Positions 26,855 to 35,318 of a stretch of DNA of 64,000 nucleotides are shown piece by piece. Source of the DNA: Rudaea cellulosilytica DSM 22992 (GTDB lineage Bacteria; Pseudomonadota; Gammaproteobacteria; Xanthomonadales; Rhodanobacteraceae); assembly GCF_000378125.1 (NCBI RefSeq), contig NZ_KB899241.1, positions 719,652 through 783,651 of the forward strand, given 5' to 3'. The notes beneath the pieces were generated by a model. That model was not told the origin of the DNA, searched no databases, and was given only the letters and a program-made list of their open reading frames with translations. Every line of letters begins with the position of its first letter. Within the stretch, counting starts at the first letter, position 1. A program made the translations under genes and the position numbers.

Positions 26855-28648
26855 TCAAGGCAACAGTTTCACCGTGGCGCCCCAGGCATTGGAGACGAAC
26901 TTGGCGAACTGGTCATGCCAGCTGAGCTGGTTGTGGCCGCCCGGGCAACCGGCACCATCGGTGACGGCGGTCAGCAGGCGATCCTGCGCTTCGACCTTGC
27001 GGCTGTAGCAAGCGCCGAACGGATCGGCGTAGGTGTAGGTCTGCGAGGCGGTCGCCGGAGTGGTAACCAACGCGCCGCTAGCGTCGTAGTTGCGCGTGAC
27101 CGTGGTAACGACGTGGTTGTCGCGCGTCGCGGTCTTGATCGCATTGCCGCTCACGCCCGCATCGACCCGCTGCTGAAACTCCTGGTCGGCGAAGCTGTGC
27201 AGCGTCGCCGAACCATCGGCGGCCGTGATGTAGTCGTAGTCGAACGTCAACGGGTAGCTGCGCACTTCATGCAGCGTTTGCGTGCCGCCCTTGCCTTTGC
27301 CGTTGCCCTGCGTACGCGTGGTGAGCGTGTCGATATCGGTGCGCTGCACGGTGTCCTGCTGGTAGACGGTATTCGAGGTCGCCAGCTGCTGCACGCTCGA
27401 GAACGCGATCTTCGAATCGATCTGCGTGGTCACCGCGCCATGCGAGGTGTTCGCCGTGCCGGTGATCGTGTAGCTGCGGTTGGACGTCACCGAGACCGAA
27501 CCGGAAGCCGAGCCATCCGGCGCGCTGGTGACATTCTCGACAACGTTGACGACCGGCGTCGCGCTCAGCGTATTCGTCGTCACGCTGCCACTGACCGTGC
27601 TCGCGCCGGCATCCAGATACAGCAGCAGATTCGCCGCGGTGGCGAAATAGTTGGCCGCGTTGTAGACGCTGATCGCCACCGTGTGCGCGCTACCGTCGCC
27701 GAGCACGCCGACGAACGGCGTCAGGTCGAGGCGGTAAGGCTCAAACGAAAGCGTCTGCACGCCGGGAATCGGACGCCACAGGATCGGATCGGCGCCGCCC
27801 GTGTAGATCCACGGATATATCGGCGAAATACCGGCGGGCTGCCCGTCGATCGTCACCAGCGCTTCCTTGAACGCCGTGCTGCCGGTGTCCTGGAATAGCG
27901 GCGCGATGTCGTCCGGCAGGTCGAAGAACCAGAACTCGTCGGCGCTTTGGCTCTGCGTGAAGACGTCGAGGTAGGCGCGTTCGATGTTCTTCGGCAGCGC
28001 ACTGAATGCGGCCGAGAGCTGGTCGCTCGGCTGCGCGAGCGAGGCGATGCCGCCGTTCTGGTTCAGCGAGAGCACCTGGTCGGGCCGCTTGCCGTCGTTG
28101 CCGTCGCCGCCCGAATAGAAATACAACGTCGCCGTGCCGGTGATGATGCCGTCGTAGACCACGCCGTTGTACGTGCCGACGAAGTTGCCGAGCTCGGCGT
28201 AGCCGCTCTGCGCCTGCGCCAGCAGCGCGCTGTAGTCGGTCAGATCGCGCTCGACATGCCAGGACGTGGTGCCGCCACCCGGAATCGACGGTTCCTGCGT
28301 GGTGCCGAAATAAATGACGCTGTTGCCGAGCCAGATTCTCGCGGTGCGATCGTACTGGCGCGTGCCGGTGATGCTGAAGTCCACTGCGAGCACGACTTTT
28401 TCCCACGGCCCCGCGCAACCCGCGGCGGGCGTGTAGTCGAACGGCTTGTTGTTGAAATCGGCGAACTGCTGACCGGAGAACAGTGTGACCGTGCACGGTG
28501 TGGTCGGTGGCCGCGGAACGAGCGGATCGGCGGTGGCCACATTCCTCGATCCGACGGTCAAGGCCTGCGCTTGAGCCAAGGTCGGCCCGGCGAGTGACAC
28601 GATTAATGCGGCGGAAAGAAGAATCCGCGAACGAAATACAGAAAACAT
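26855..28648 (-). CDS. Secreted PNGase A-like protein (peptide-N4-asparagine amidase A family)
   Basis: 597-residue exported protein. I chose the ATG at 28648 (MFSVFRSRILLSAALIVSLAG), which gives a signal peptide cut near AQAQA. The N-terminal half matches the peptide-N4-(N-acetyl-beta-glucosaminyl) asparagine amidase A family: VVLAVDFSITGTRQYDR...WLGN, a central NIERAYLDVFTQSQSADEFWFFDLPDD, and LSFEPYRLDLTPFVG. The C-terminal half is Thr/Ser-rich beta. The family removes N-glycans in plants, fungi and some bacteria; activity here is inferred from fold only. A palindrome upstream may be an operator. Confidence 0.82.
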   Translation of the reverse strand: MFSVFRSRILLSAALIVSLAGPTLAQAQALTVGSRNVATADPLVPRPPTTPCTVTLFSGQQFADFNNKPFDYTPAAGCAGPWEKVVLAVDFSITGTRQYDRTARIWLGNSVIYFGTTQEPSIPGGGTTSWHVERDLTDYSALLAQAQSGYAELGNFVGTYNGVVYDGIITGTATLYFYSGGDGNDGKRPDQVLSLNQNGGIASLAQPSDQLSAAFSALPKNIERAYLDVFTQSQSADEFWFFDLPDDIAPLFQDTGSTAFKEALVTIDGQPAGISPIYPWIYTGGADPILWRPIPGVQTLSFEPYRLDLTPFVGVLGDGSAHTVAISVYNAANYFATAANLLLYLDAGASTVSGSVTTNTLSATPVVNVVENVTSAPDGSASGSVSVTSNRSYTITGTANTSHGAVTTQIDSKIAFSSVQQLATSNTVYQQDTVQRTDIDTLTTRTQGNGKGKGGTQTLHEVRSYPLTFDYDYITAADGSATLHSFADQEFQQRVDAGVSGNAIKTATRDNHVVTTVTRNYDASGALVTTPATASQTYTYADPFGACYSRKVEAQDRLLTAVTDGAGCPGGHNQLSWHDQFAKFVSNAWGATVKLLP

Positions 28649-28762
28649 GATGCCCCCACGGCGACGGTTTGCCCCTGCGCCAGAAGGTGTAGCAGATGGA
28701 ATCATAATTTTTCGTAAATTGGATCGATGCAAAGCAGCAAAAATGCGGCTTGCAGCGAGGCA

Positions 28763-28779
28763 ATGAAACAGCGTTTCAT
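28763..28779. promoter_or_regulatory. ATGAAAC-AGC-GTTTCAT palindrome
   Basis: A perfect 7-3-7 inverted repeat lies 115 bp upstream of the PNGase A-like start and just downstream of the thioredoxin gene. Its symmetry and position suggest a repressor or activator site for the amidase gene. No known consensus is assigned. Confidence 0.4.
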
Positions 28780-28874
28780 GGTCCAGGACGATTGCTGCGG
28801 TGTGCCAGTCGACGCGGCCGACAAGACGGTGTCGGGCAAATTCTGGCGCGAGAAATGCGGCGAACGGACGGCGA

Positions 28875-29198
28875 TTACAGCGCCCGTTCCACCATCTGCA
28901 CGAGCTGCGACTTCGACACAGCGCCGATCTGCGTCGCCGCGACCGCGCCGTTCTTGAACAGCATCAGCGTCGGTGCGGAGCGCACGCGCCAGGTCATCGC
29001 GGTGCGCTGATTCTGGTCAATATTGACCTTCACGACTTTGACCTTGCCGGCATAGTCATGTGCGACATCTTCAAGCATCGGCGCAATCATTTTGCATGGC
29101 GCGCACCACTCGCCCCAGAAGTCGACGAGCACCGGCGTGGCGGACTGCAGCACCTGGGCGGCAAAATCCGCATCGGTGGCATGGTTGACCGTGCTCAT
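28875..29198 (-). CDS. Thioredoxin with WCAPC active site
   Basis: 107-residue single-domain thioredoxin. The active site is WCAPC where E. coli TrxA has WCGPC; the cis-Pro loop (VRSAPTLMLF) and FWGEWCAPCKMIAPMLE context are normal. It starts 22 bp after the nrdJb stop on the same strand, so it probably serves as the reductant for the class II ribonucleotide reductase encoded upstream. Cytoplasmic, no signal peptide. Confidence 0.93.
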   Translation of the reverse strand: MSTVNHATDADFAAQVLQSATPVLVDFWGEWCAPCKMIAPMLEDVAHDYAGKVKVVKVNIDQNQRTAMTWRVRSAPTLMLFKNGAVAATQIGAVSKSQLVQMVERAL

Positions 29199-29220
29199 GA
29201 CAGTGCGCGGGCGCGACGGC

Positions 29221-30063
29221 TCAACCGCACTTCGAATAACCGCAGTTGAGGCATGTCGCGCAGCCGTCCATCAAGATAACGGCCTGCGTGTTGCACTTGT
29301 TGCACATCGTCGCGCCGGGCGGAAAGGCACTCGTCGCCGGCTCGGTGAATTCGACTTCGGAGGACTTGCGTGCGGATTCGCCGCCGACACCGGCCAGATC
29401 GGCGCTCAAGCCCTGCGCTGCGGGCTTGGTTTCGGCCTTCGCCGGCGCGGTTACGTCAGGCTTTTTTTTTGTGTCCTTGCCGGTCGCGCGTGCCTCGTAG
29501 GCGGCGCGCTTCTCGGCAATGAGGCGGCGCTGTTCGGGATCGAGTTCGGGATCGTGCAGCAGGCCGATCATCTTCAGGTGCTGCTCGACGATCGCACCGA
29601 GCTCGGCGACGATCGAAGGCATGTACACGCCGCCGGCCTTGAAGTAGCCGCCACGCGGATCGAACACGGCCTTCAGTTCGTCGACCAGGAAGGTGATGTC
29701 GCCGCCTTTGCGGAACACCGCCGACATGATGCGGGTCAGCGCGACGATCCACTGGAAGTGGTCCATGTTCTTCGAGTTGATGAAAATCTCGAACGGACGG
29801 CGCAGCTCGTGCTCGGTGTCCTGATTGAGCACGATGTCGTTGATCGTCACGTACAGCGCGTGCTCGAACAGCGGCGATTTGATCTTGTAGGTCGCGCCGA
29901 TCAGCGTGTCCGGACGCTCGACCTTCTCGTGCATCTGGATCACTTCGGCCTTGGGCGGCACTTCGATCGCATCGCGCGGATCGGGGCGAACGGTGGGAAT
30001 CGTGCCGTCGTCGGGCTTGCCGACGCTGTAGCCTTTTATTTTTTTCGAAATCTTGATTGCCAT
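29221..30063 (-). CDS. nrdJb: Class II ribonucleotide reductase C-terminal subunit (NrdJb/NrdZ-like)
   Basis: 280-residue protein corresponding to the C-terminal part of B12-dependent reductase, encoded separately as in Pseudomonas nrdJa/nrdJb. MAIKISKKIKGYSVGKPDD at the start (ATG 30063; a longer start at 30087 is possible), a TSCPEC1/YWWGQTD-free alpha-helical middle, a Lys/Ala linker (about 195-245), and a C-terminal CNKCNTQ...CATCLNCGYSKCG cluster that should shuttle disulfides to the active site. It precedes the thioredoxin gene by 22 bp. Confidence 0.88.
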   Translation of the reverse strand: MAIKISKKIKGYSVGKPDDGTIPTVRPDPRDAIEVPPKAEVIQMHEKVERPDTLIGATYKIKSPLFEHALYVTINDIVLNQDTEHELRRPFEIFINSKNMDHFQWIVALTRIMSAVFRKGGDITFLVDELKAVFDPRGGYFKAGGVYMPSIVAELGAIVEQHLKMIGLLHDPELDPEQRRLIAEKRAAYEARATGKDTKKKPDVTAPAKAETKPAAQGLSADLAGVGGESARKSSEVEFTEPATSAFPPGATMCNKCNTQAVILMDGCATCLNCGYSKCG

Positions 30064-30174
30064 GATGTCGTGTATTTGGGCGTTCATCGGTGAACGCGGA
30101 AATCGCGAGCAGCCCTCCATGGCTGCACTTTAGTCAACGACAGCAACGATGCAGAGCATCGCTGCTGCGGATGG

Positions 30175-30798
30175 TTATTTTTTCTTCGCAGCCTTCTTCG
30201 CCTTGGCGGCGACTTCGGCCTTGGACTTGCGCTTCACGTCCATGTTGTGCGCCCGCTTGTAGCTCTGGATGTCTTTGAAGTGACCTTTGGCATCGCGCAC
30301 CGCATAGAGCTTCTTGCCCTTGCTCGAATACAGCACCGTGCGGTGGGCCTTCTTCTTCGCGGCTTTCTTGACCGCCTTCTTGGCTACTTTCTTGGCTGCT
30401 TTCTTTGCGGCTTTCTTCGGCGCGGCTTTCTTCGCGACCTTCTTCGCCGCCTTCTTGGGAGCAGCCTTTTTGGCGGCCTTCTTTGCCGCTTTCTTGGCAG
30501 CCTTTTTCGGCGCCGCTTTCTTCGCAACCTTCTTCGCCGCCGCTTTGACCGTCTTCACCGCCGCTGCAGCTTTCTTCGCCACGGCCTTCTTCACCGCGGC
30601 AGCCTTCTTCACCACCGCGTTCTTCGCCGCGACCGCACTATTGCCTGCCGCCGCCGCAGTGTTGACCACAGCGGTCTTCACCTCGGCCACGACCGCGCCA
30701 GTGCGCTCGACGGCGGCCTGGCCGACTTCCTGCGCTTTCTCTACGACGGCTTCGACCGCATTGCTCGCGGCTTCGCCTATGGACTCAACGCTCTGCAT
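30175..30798 (-). CDS. Histone H1-like lysine/alanine-rich DNA-binding protein
   Basis: 207-residue protein. The first 45 residues are acidic-amphipathic (ESIGEAASNAVEAVVEKAQEVG). Residues of about 55-150 are KKAA/KKAAPKKAA repeats like bacterial H1/AlgP/HctB proteins, and the C-terminus (RTVLYSSKGKKLYAVRDAKGHFKDIQSYKRAH) is a distinct basic domain. It probably binds DNA nonspecifically. It lies between nrdJa and nrdJb on their strand. The encoding DNA is itself a run of near repeats, prone to slippage. Confidence 0.85.
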   Translation of the reverse strand: MQSVESIGEAASNAVEAVVEKAQEVGQAAVERTGAVVAEVKTAVVNTAAAAGNSAVAAKNAVVKKAAAVKKAVAKKAAAAVKTVKAAAKKVAKKAAPKKAAKKAAKKAAKKAAPKKAAKKVAKKAAPKKAAKKAAKKVAKKAVKKAAKKKAHRTVLYSSKGKKLYAVRDAKGHFKDIQSYKRAHNMDVKRKSKAEVAAKAKKAAKKK

Positions 30799-31020
30799 AA
30801 ATCCCTCCGGTTACGTAAGCACTAGACCCAAGTTTTTCACCGCAACAACGCCGAACGACAGGATCGGATTCGGTTCTGCGAATTTACCCTTTGCGCGGCG
30901 CGGTGCAAGTGCTTTTTTCGTACCGCTGGAAGACGCCCCGGAGTCAGCCGCAGCCATTCAAGGCACGTCGGCCAAACTCAGAACTTGCCGTGAGCCCTCA
31001 CCTCGGAGTCCGCTTCAACT

Positions 31021-33168
31021 TCAGAATTTGCCGTAGTAGCCCTCTTTAAGCGCATCGAACAGGTTGGCGGCGGTGTGCGTTTCGCCGTCGTATTCGATTT
31101 CCTCGTTGCCCTTGACCTCGACCACACTGCCGTCCTCGAGCTCGAAGCGATACAAGGTGTTTTCCAGGTCCGACTCCTTGACCAGCACCCCCTGGAACGC
31201 GGCCGGGTTGAAACGGAATGTGGTGCAACCCTTCAGGCCCTGCTTGTGCGCGTAACGGTAGATGTCCTTGAAATCCTCGTAGGGGTAGTCGGTCGGCACG
31301 TTCGCGGTCTTCGAGATCGACGAGTCGACCCACTTCTGCGCGGCGGCCTGGATATCGACGTGCTCGGTCGGGGAGACGTTGTCGGCAGCGATGAAGTAGT
31401 CCGGCAGCTTGGCCTCGACATCCTCGGTGAAGGGCATGGCCTTGGCATTGATCAGCTCGCGGTAGGCGAGCAGTTCGTAGCTGAACACTTCGACCTTTTC
31501 CTTGCTCTTCTTGCCCTCGCGAATCACGTTGCGGCTGTAGTGATGGGCGAAGCTCGGCTCGATGCCGTTCGAGGCGTTGTTCGCCAGCGACAGCGAGATC
31601 GTGCCGGTCGGCGCGATCGAGGAATGGTGGGTGAAGCGCGCGCCGATCTCGGCCAGCTCGTTGACCAGCTCGGGCGCGACTTCGGCCACGCGCTGCATAT
31701 AGCGGCTGTACTTGGCATGCAGCACGCGGCCCGCGATCTTGTCGCCGGCCTTGTAGCCGTCACGCGCCATTTCCGGGCGCTCGCGCAGCATCTTCGCGGT
31801 GACCTCGAATTCCTGCGTCATGATCGGCGCCGGACCCTTTTCCTTGGCCAGCGAGGCCGCGACTTCCCAGCCGGCAATCGCCATGTCGCGTGCGATCTGT
31901 TCGGTGAACTCGCACGACTCCGGCGAGCCATACTTCATCTTCAGCATCGTGATCGTCGAACCCAGGCCGAGGAAGCCCATGCCATGGCGGCGCTTCGACA
32001 TGATTTCGTTGCGCTGCTGTTCCAGCGGCAGGCCGTTGATCTCGACCACGTTGTCGAGCATGCGCGTGAACACGCGCACGACTTCCTTGTATTCGTCCCA
32101 GTCGAAACGCGCTTTCGGGCCGAACGGATCGCGCACGAACGTGGTGAGATTCACCGAGCCGAGCAGGCAGGAGCCGTACGGCGGCAGCGGCTGCTCGCCG
32201 CAGGGATTGGTCGCGCGGATGTTCTCGCACCACCAGTTGTTGTTCATCTCGTTGACACGGTCGATCAGGATGAAACCCGGCTCGGCGTAGTCGTACGTCG
32301 AGGTCATGATCATGTCCCACAGGTGCTTGGCACGGATGTGGCCATAGATCTTGCACGCGACGAGGCCATCCTCGCGCGTGACGTAGTTCTTCGTCGTCGG
32401 CCAGTCGCGCCAGATCACCTTGGCCGGATCGGCGAGGTCGATTTCGTCCCTTTCCTTGATGTTGACCGGGAACACGAGCGGCCAGTCGGCATCGTTCTCG
32501 ACTGCCTGCATGAAGCCATCGGTGATCAGCAGCGACAGGTTGAACTGGCGCAGGCGTCCGTCTTCGCGCTTGGCGCGGATGAAATCCTTGACGTCGGGAT
32601 GGCCGATCTCGAACGTGCCCATCTGTGCGCCGCGCCGGCCGCCCGCGCTGGACACGGTGAAGCACATCTTGTCGTAGATATCCATGAACGACATAGGGCC
32701 GGACGTGTACGCGCCCGCACCCGATACGTAGGCGCCGCGCGGGCGCAACGTCGAAAATTCGTAGCCGATGCCGCAGCCGGCCTTCAGAGTCAGGCCCGCT
32801 TCGTGGACTTTTTCGAGAATGCCGTCCATCGAGTCCTCGATCGTGCCCGAGACGGTGCAGTTGATCGTGGACGTGGCCGGCTTGTGCTCAAGCGCACCGG
32901 CGTTCGAGGTGACGCGCCCGGCCGGAATCGCGCCGCGGCGTAGCGCCCAGAGGAAGCGCTCGTACCAATATTTCTGTTTCTCCGGTGTCGCTTCCGGCTC
33001 GGCGAGAGCGCGCGCGACGCGCTGGTAGGTGTGGTCGATGCTCGCGTCGACCGCTTCGCCCTGCTTGGACTTCAGGCGGTATTTCTTGTCCCAGATGTCG
33101 TAAGAAGCCGGTTGCAGCGGGATCGTCGGCTCACCACGATCCAAGGCTTCAACACGTACGGTACTCAT
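31021..33168 (-). CDS. nrdJa: Adenosylcobalamin-dependent ribonucleotide reductase catalytic subunit (NrdJa)
   Basis: 715-residue class II reductase large part, making deoxynucleotides without oxygen dependence. The N-terminal YDIWDKKYRLK, active-site Cys in TSTINCTVSGTIEDSM, a long TIM-like core with AGCGIGYEFSTLRPRGA, NPCGEQPLPPYGSC and the SSIAPTGTISL loop are intact. The C-terminus lacks the redox Cys tail, which is encoded by nrdJb 958 bp downstream. No B12 riboswitch was recognised upstream; the leader holds two hairpins. Confidence 0.93.
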   Translation of the reverse strand: MSTVRVEALDRGEPTIPLQPASYDIWDKKYRLKSKQGEAVDASIDHTYQRVARALAEPEATPEKQKYWYERFLWALRRGAIPAGRVTSNAGALEHKPATSTINCTVSGTIEDSMDGILEKVHEAGLTLKAGCGIGYEFSTLRPRGAYVSGAGAYTSGPMSFMDIYDKMCFTVSSAGGRRGAQMGTFEIGHPDVKDFIRAKREDGRLRQFNLSLLITDGFMQAVENDADWPLVFPVNIKERDEIDLADPAKVIWRDWPTTKNYVTREDGLVACKIYGHIRAKHLWDMIMTSTYDYAEPGFILIDRVNEMNNNWWCENIRATNPCGEQPLPPYGSCLLGSVNLTTFVRDPFGPKARFDWDEYKEVVRVFTRMLDNVVEINGLPLEQQRNEIMSKRRHGMGFLGLGSTITMLKMKYGSPESCEFTEQIARDMAIAGWEVAASLAKEKGPAPIMTQEFEVTAKMLRERPEMARDGYKAGDKIAGRVLHAKYSRYMQRVAEVAPELVNELAEIGARFTHHSSIAPTGTISLSLANNASNGIEPSFAHHYSRNVIREGKKSKEKVEVFSYELLAYRELINAKAMPFTEDVEAKLPDYFIAADNVSPTEHVDIQAAAQKWVDSSISKTANVPTDYPYEDFKDIYRYAHKQGLKGCTTFRFNPAAFQGVLVKESDLENTLYRFELEDGSVVEVKGNEEIEYDGETHTAANLFDALKEGYYGKF

Positions 33169-33846
33169 GGTTGGATTCTCTCCCGGCTTGTTATGGTTGC
33201 GGCATCCTGCGCAGCGGCGACTGGTCCAAACTTATTGACTCCACCACCGCGCTTTCGTTGCCCGTTCTTGCGCATCTGCCCGGATTGCGTCCTTCCGGGA
33301 CTTTTCTGATGCGCTGAATCGGGGCCGTCCTTGGCCCTAAGAAACCCTGAACTCATTCAGGATTTCGGGGGAAAACTCCCCCTCTGGCGCCCTTTCCGGT
33401 CTTCCCGGCCTTGGCACTCCTGATTTGCTTTTTGAATTGTCGCGTCTGTTGCCCCGTCCAGCGCTCGGAGGCGCTGTCTTGCACTTTTGTTACCTTCGCC
33501 TCGAACCCAAGCTCTTGGGGATACTTTGTAGCAAAGTACACAAGATGTTGTGGCCGCGAGGCGAATGCAAACGTACGCCTCCAAAATTTGCTTGTCAAAG
33601 GATTTTTTTAGTTTCGACTAATCAATAACTTATAGCGCTCAATTGTGACAAAGCATGAAATCAATTCTTGCCGGCGCCGAAAACCGCGCCAGAATGCGGT
33701 TTCTGCCAACTGCTTGGCTGTTGAAACCGCGAACCGGCGGCCGAATTTGTGGTCTGTCAGCCGAACCCGCCGGCGAAAAATGCGAGCGGAATCGCTCGTT
33801 CGACATGCTTCGCGATCACGCACATTGCAAACCGATGAAGGAATCC
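33169..33846. other. 678-bp intergenic region between nrdJa and the DegQ gene
   Basis: Two hairpins occur in the nrdJa leader (minus strand): GGGCC/GGCCC (33322-33337) and CCTGAA-CTCA-TTCAGG (33346-33361). A minus frame 33353-33598 could encode 81 basic residues but has neutral third-position GC and a TTG start, so it is doubtful. Around 33590-33640 the sequence is AT-rich and probably holds promoters for both directions. The CDS-like frame reaching up from the DegQ gene to 33655 is not conserved-looking. Confidence 0.6.
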
Positions 33847-35253
33847 ATGCGCCAATTCTCACATTCCGACCGCCATACCTCGCGTCGGTCCAAAGCTCCC
33901 GCTTCCCTGTTCGCCCTGGCGCTCGCCGCGCTGTGCTGCATTCCGGTCAGCCGCGCCGCATTGCCGGTCGCGGTCGACGGCCAAGCGTTGCCGTCGCTGG
34001 CACCGATGCTCGAGCGCGTCGTGCCCGCCGTAGTCAACATCAATTCGAAAACGCACGTGCGGGTCAACAACCCGTTCATGAACGATCCGTTCTTCCGTCA
34101 GTTCTTCGGCATGCAGAACATGCCGCGCGAGCGCGTCGAGCAATCGCTGGGCTCGGGTGTGATCATCGACGCCGGCAAGGGTTACGTGTTGACCAATAAC
34201 CATGTGATCGACGGCGCCGATGACATTTCCGTGACCCTGCACGACGGCCGCACGCTCAAGGCCAAACTGATCGGCAACGATCCCGACACCGACGTCGCCG
34301 TGGTCCAGATTCCGGCCGACAACCTCGCCGCCTTGCCGCTCGCCGACTCGGGCAAGCTGCGTGTCGGCGATTTCGTCGTTGCGCTCGGCAACCCGTTCGG
34401 TGTCGGCCAGACCGCGACCTCGGGCATCGTCTCGGGACTCAACCGCTCCGGCCTGCATGGCCTGGGCATCCAGAACTTCATCCAGACCGACGCATCGATC
34501 AACCCCGGCAACTCGGGCGGTGCGCTGGTCAACCTGCGCGGCGAACTCGTCGGCATCAACTCGGCCATCTATTCGCCGTCGGGCGGCAATGTCGGCATCG
34601 GCTTCGCCATTCCATCCAACCTCGCCAGCAATGTGATGGGCCAGCTCATCGCCACCGGCAGCGTTCGCCACGGTTCGCTCGGTGCGCAGGCGCAAAGCCT
34701 CAATCCGGAGATTGCACGCGCACTCGGCATCAAGGAGGACCAGCAGGGTGCGGTGGTCACCGAGGTTCGCGAAGGCTCCCCCGCCGCGAACGCTGGCCTG
34801 CAGGAAGGCGACGTGATCATCGCCGCGAACGGCCGCGCGGTGCTGAACGAGGGCGATCTCTACAACGCCCAGGGTCTTGCCGAGATCGGATCGACGATCG
34901 ACCTGAAACTGCTGCGCGAGGGCAAACCGATCAGCGTGAGTGCACGCATCGAAGCCGAGAGCGTGGCGAAGAGCGACGGCGCCAAGCTCGATCCGCGCTT
35001 GGCCGGAGCGAGCCTTGCCGATCTCAACGACCGCGCGCGCGCCGACGGGCGTAGCGGCGTCAGCGTCACCGGCATCGTACCCGGCAGCCATGCCGCGCAA
35101 CTCGGACTCAAGGCTGGTGACGTCGTCTTCGGCGTCGGCAACCTGCGCATCAACACGCTCGCCGACCTGACCCAGTTGATGAAGCGCGGACTGCGCCGCG
35201 TTCAGCTTGTCGTCGCACGCGGCGGCGAGACCTTCGTCGTGACGCTGCAGTAA
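33847..35253 (+). CDS. DegQ/DegP-type periplasmic serine endoprotease
   Basis: 468-residue HtrA-family protease for envelope quality control. The ATG at 33847 has an AAGGA site 5 bp upstream; the upstream in-frame ATG 33835 is less likely. Signal peptide with cleavage near SRA (37). The triad is H119 (NNHVIDG), D149 (DTDVAVV) and S223 (NPGNSGGAL). Two PDZ domains follow (about 280-370 and 390-468). Three residues before the next frame its stop forms TAATG with a potential downstream start. Confidence 0.93.
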   Translation: MRQFSHSDRHTSRRSKAPASLFALALAALCCIPVSRAALPVAVDGQALPSLAPMLERVVPAVVNINSKTHVRVNNPFMNDPFFRQFFGMQNMPRERVEQSLGSGVIIDAGKGYVLTNNHVIDGADDISVTLHDGRTLKAKLIGNDPDTDVAVVQIPADNLAALPLADSGKLRVGDFVVALGNPFGVGQTATSGIVSGLNRSGLHGLGIQNFIQTDASINPGNSGGALVNLRGELVGINSAIYSPSGGNVGIGFAIPSNLASNVMGQLIATGSVRHGSLGAQAQSLNPEIARALGIKEDQQGAVVTEVREGSPAANAGLQEGDVIIAANGRAVLNEGDLYNAQGLAEIGSTIDLKLLREGKPISVSARIEAESVAKSDGAKLDPRLAGASLADLNDRARADGRSGVSVTGIVPGSHAAQLGLKAGDVVFGVGNLRINTLADLTQLMKRGLRRVQLVVARGGETFVVTLQ

Positions 35254-35318
35254 TGTCCCGTTCGCGCAACTTCGGCGATAATCGGCGTCTGTACCAGAAA
35301 CGATCGGGTTGCCGCAAA

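Noticed and set aside
33169-33400. Cobalamin riboswitch upstream of the B12-dependent reductase
   Set aside because: I looked for the conserved B12-box core on both strands and did not find it; only two simple hairpins are present.
33353-33598. Possible 81-residue basic protein upstream of nrdJa
   Set aside because: TTG start, neutral third-position composition and no recognisable family; described as intergenic.
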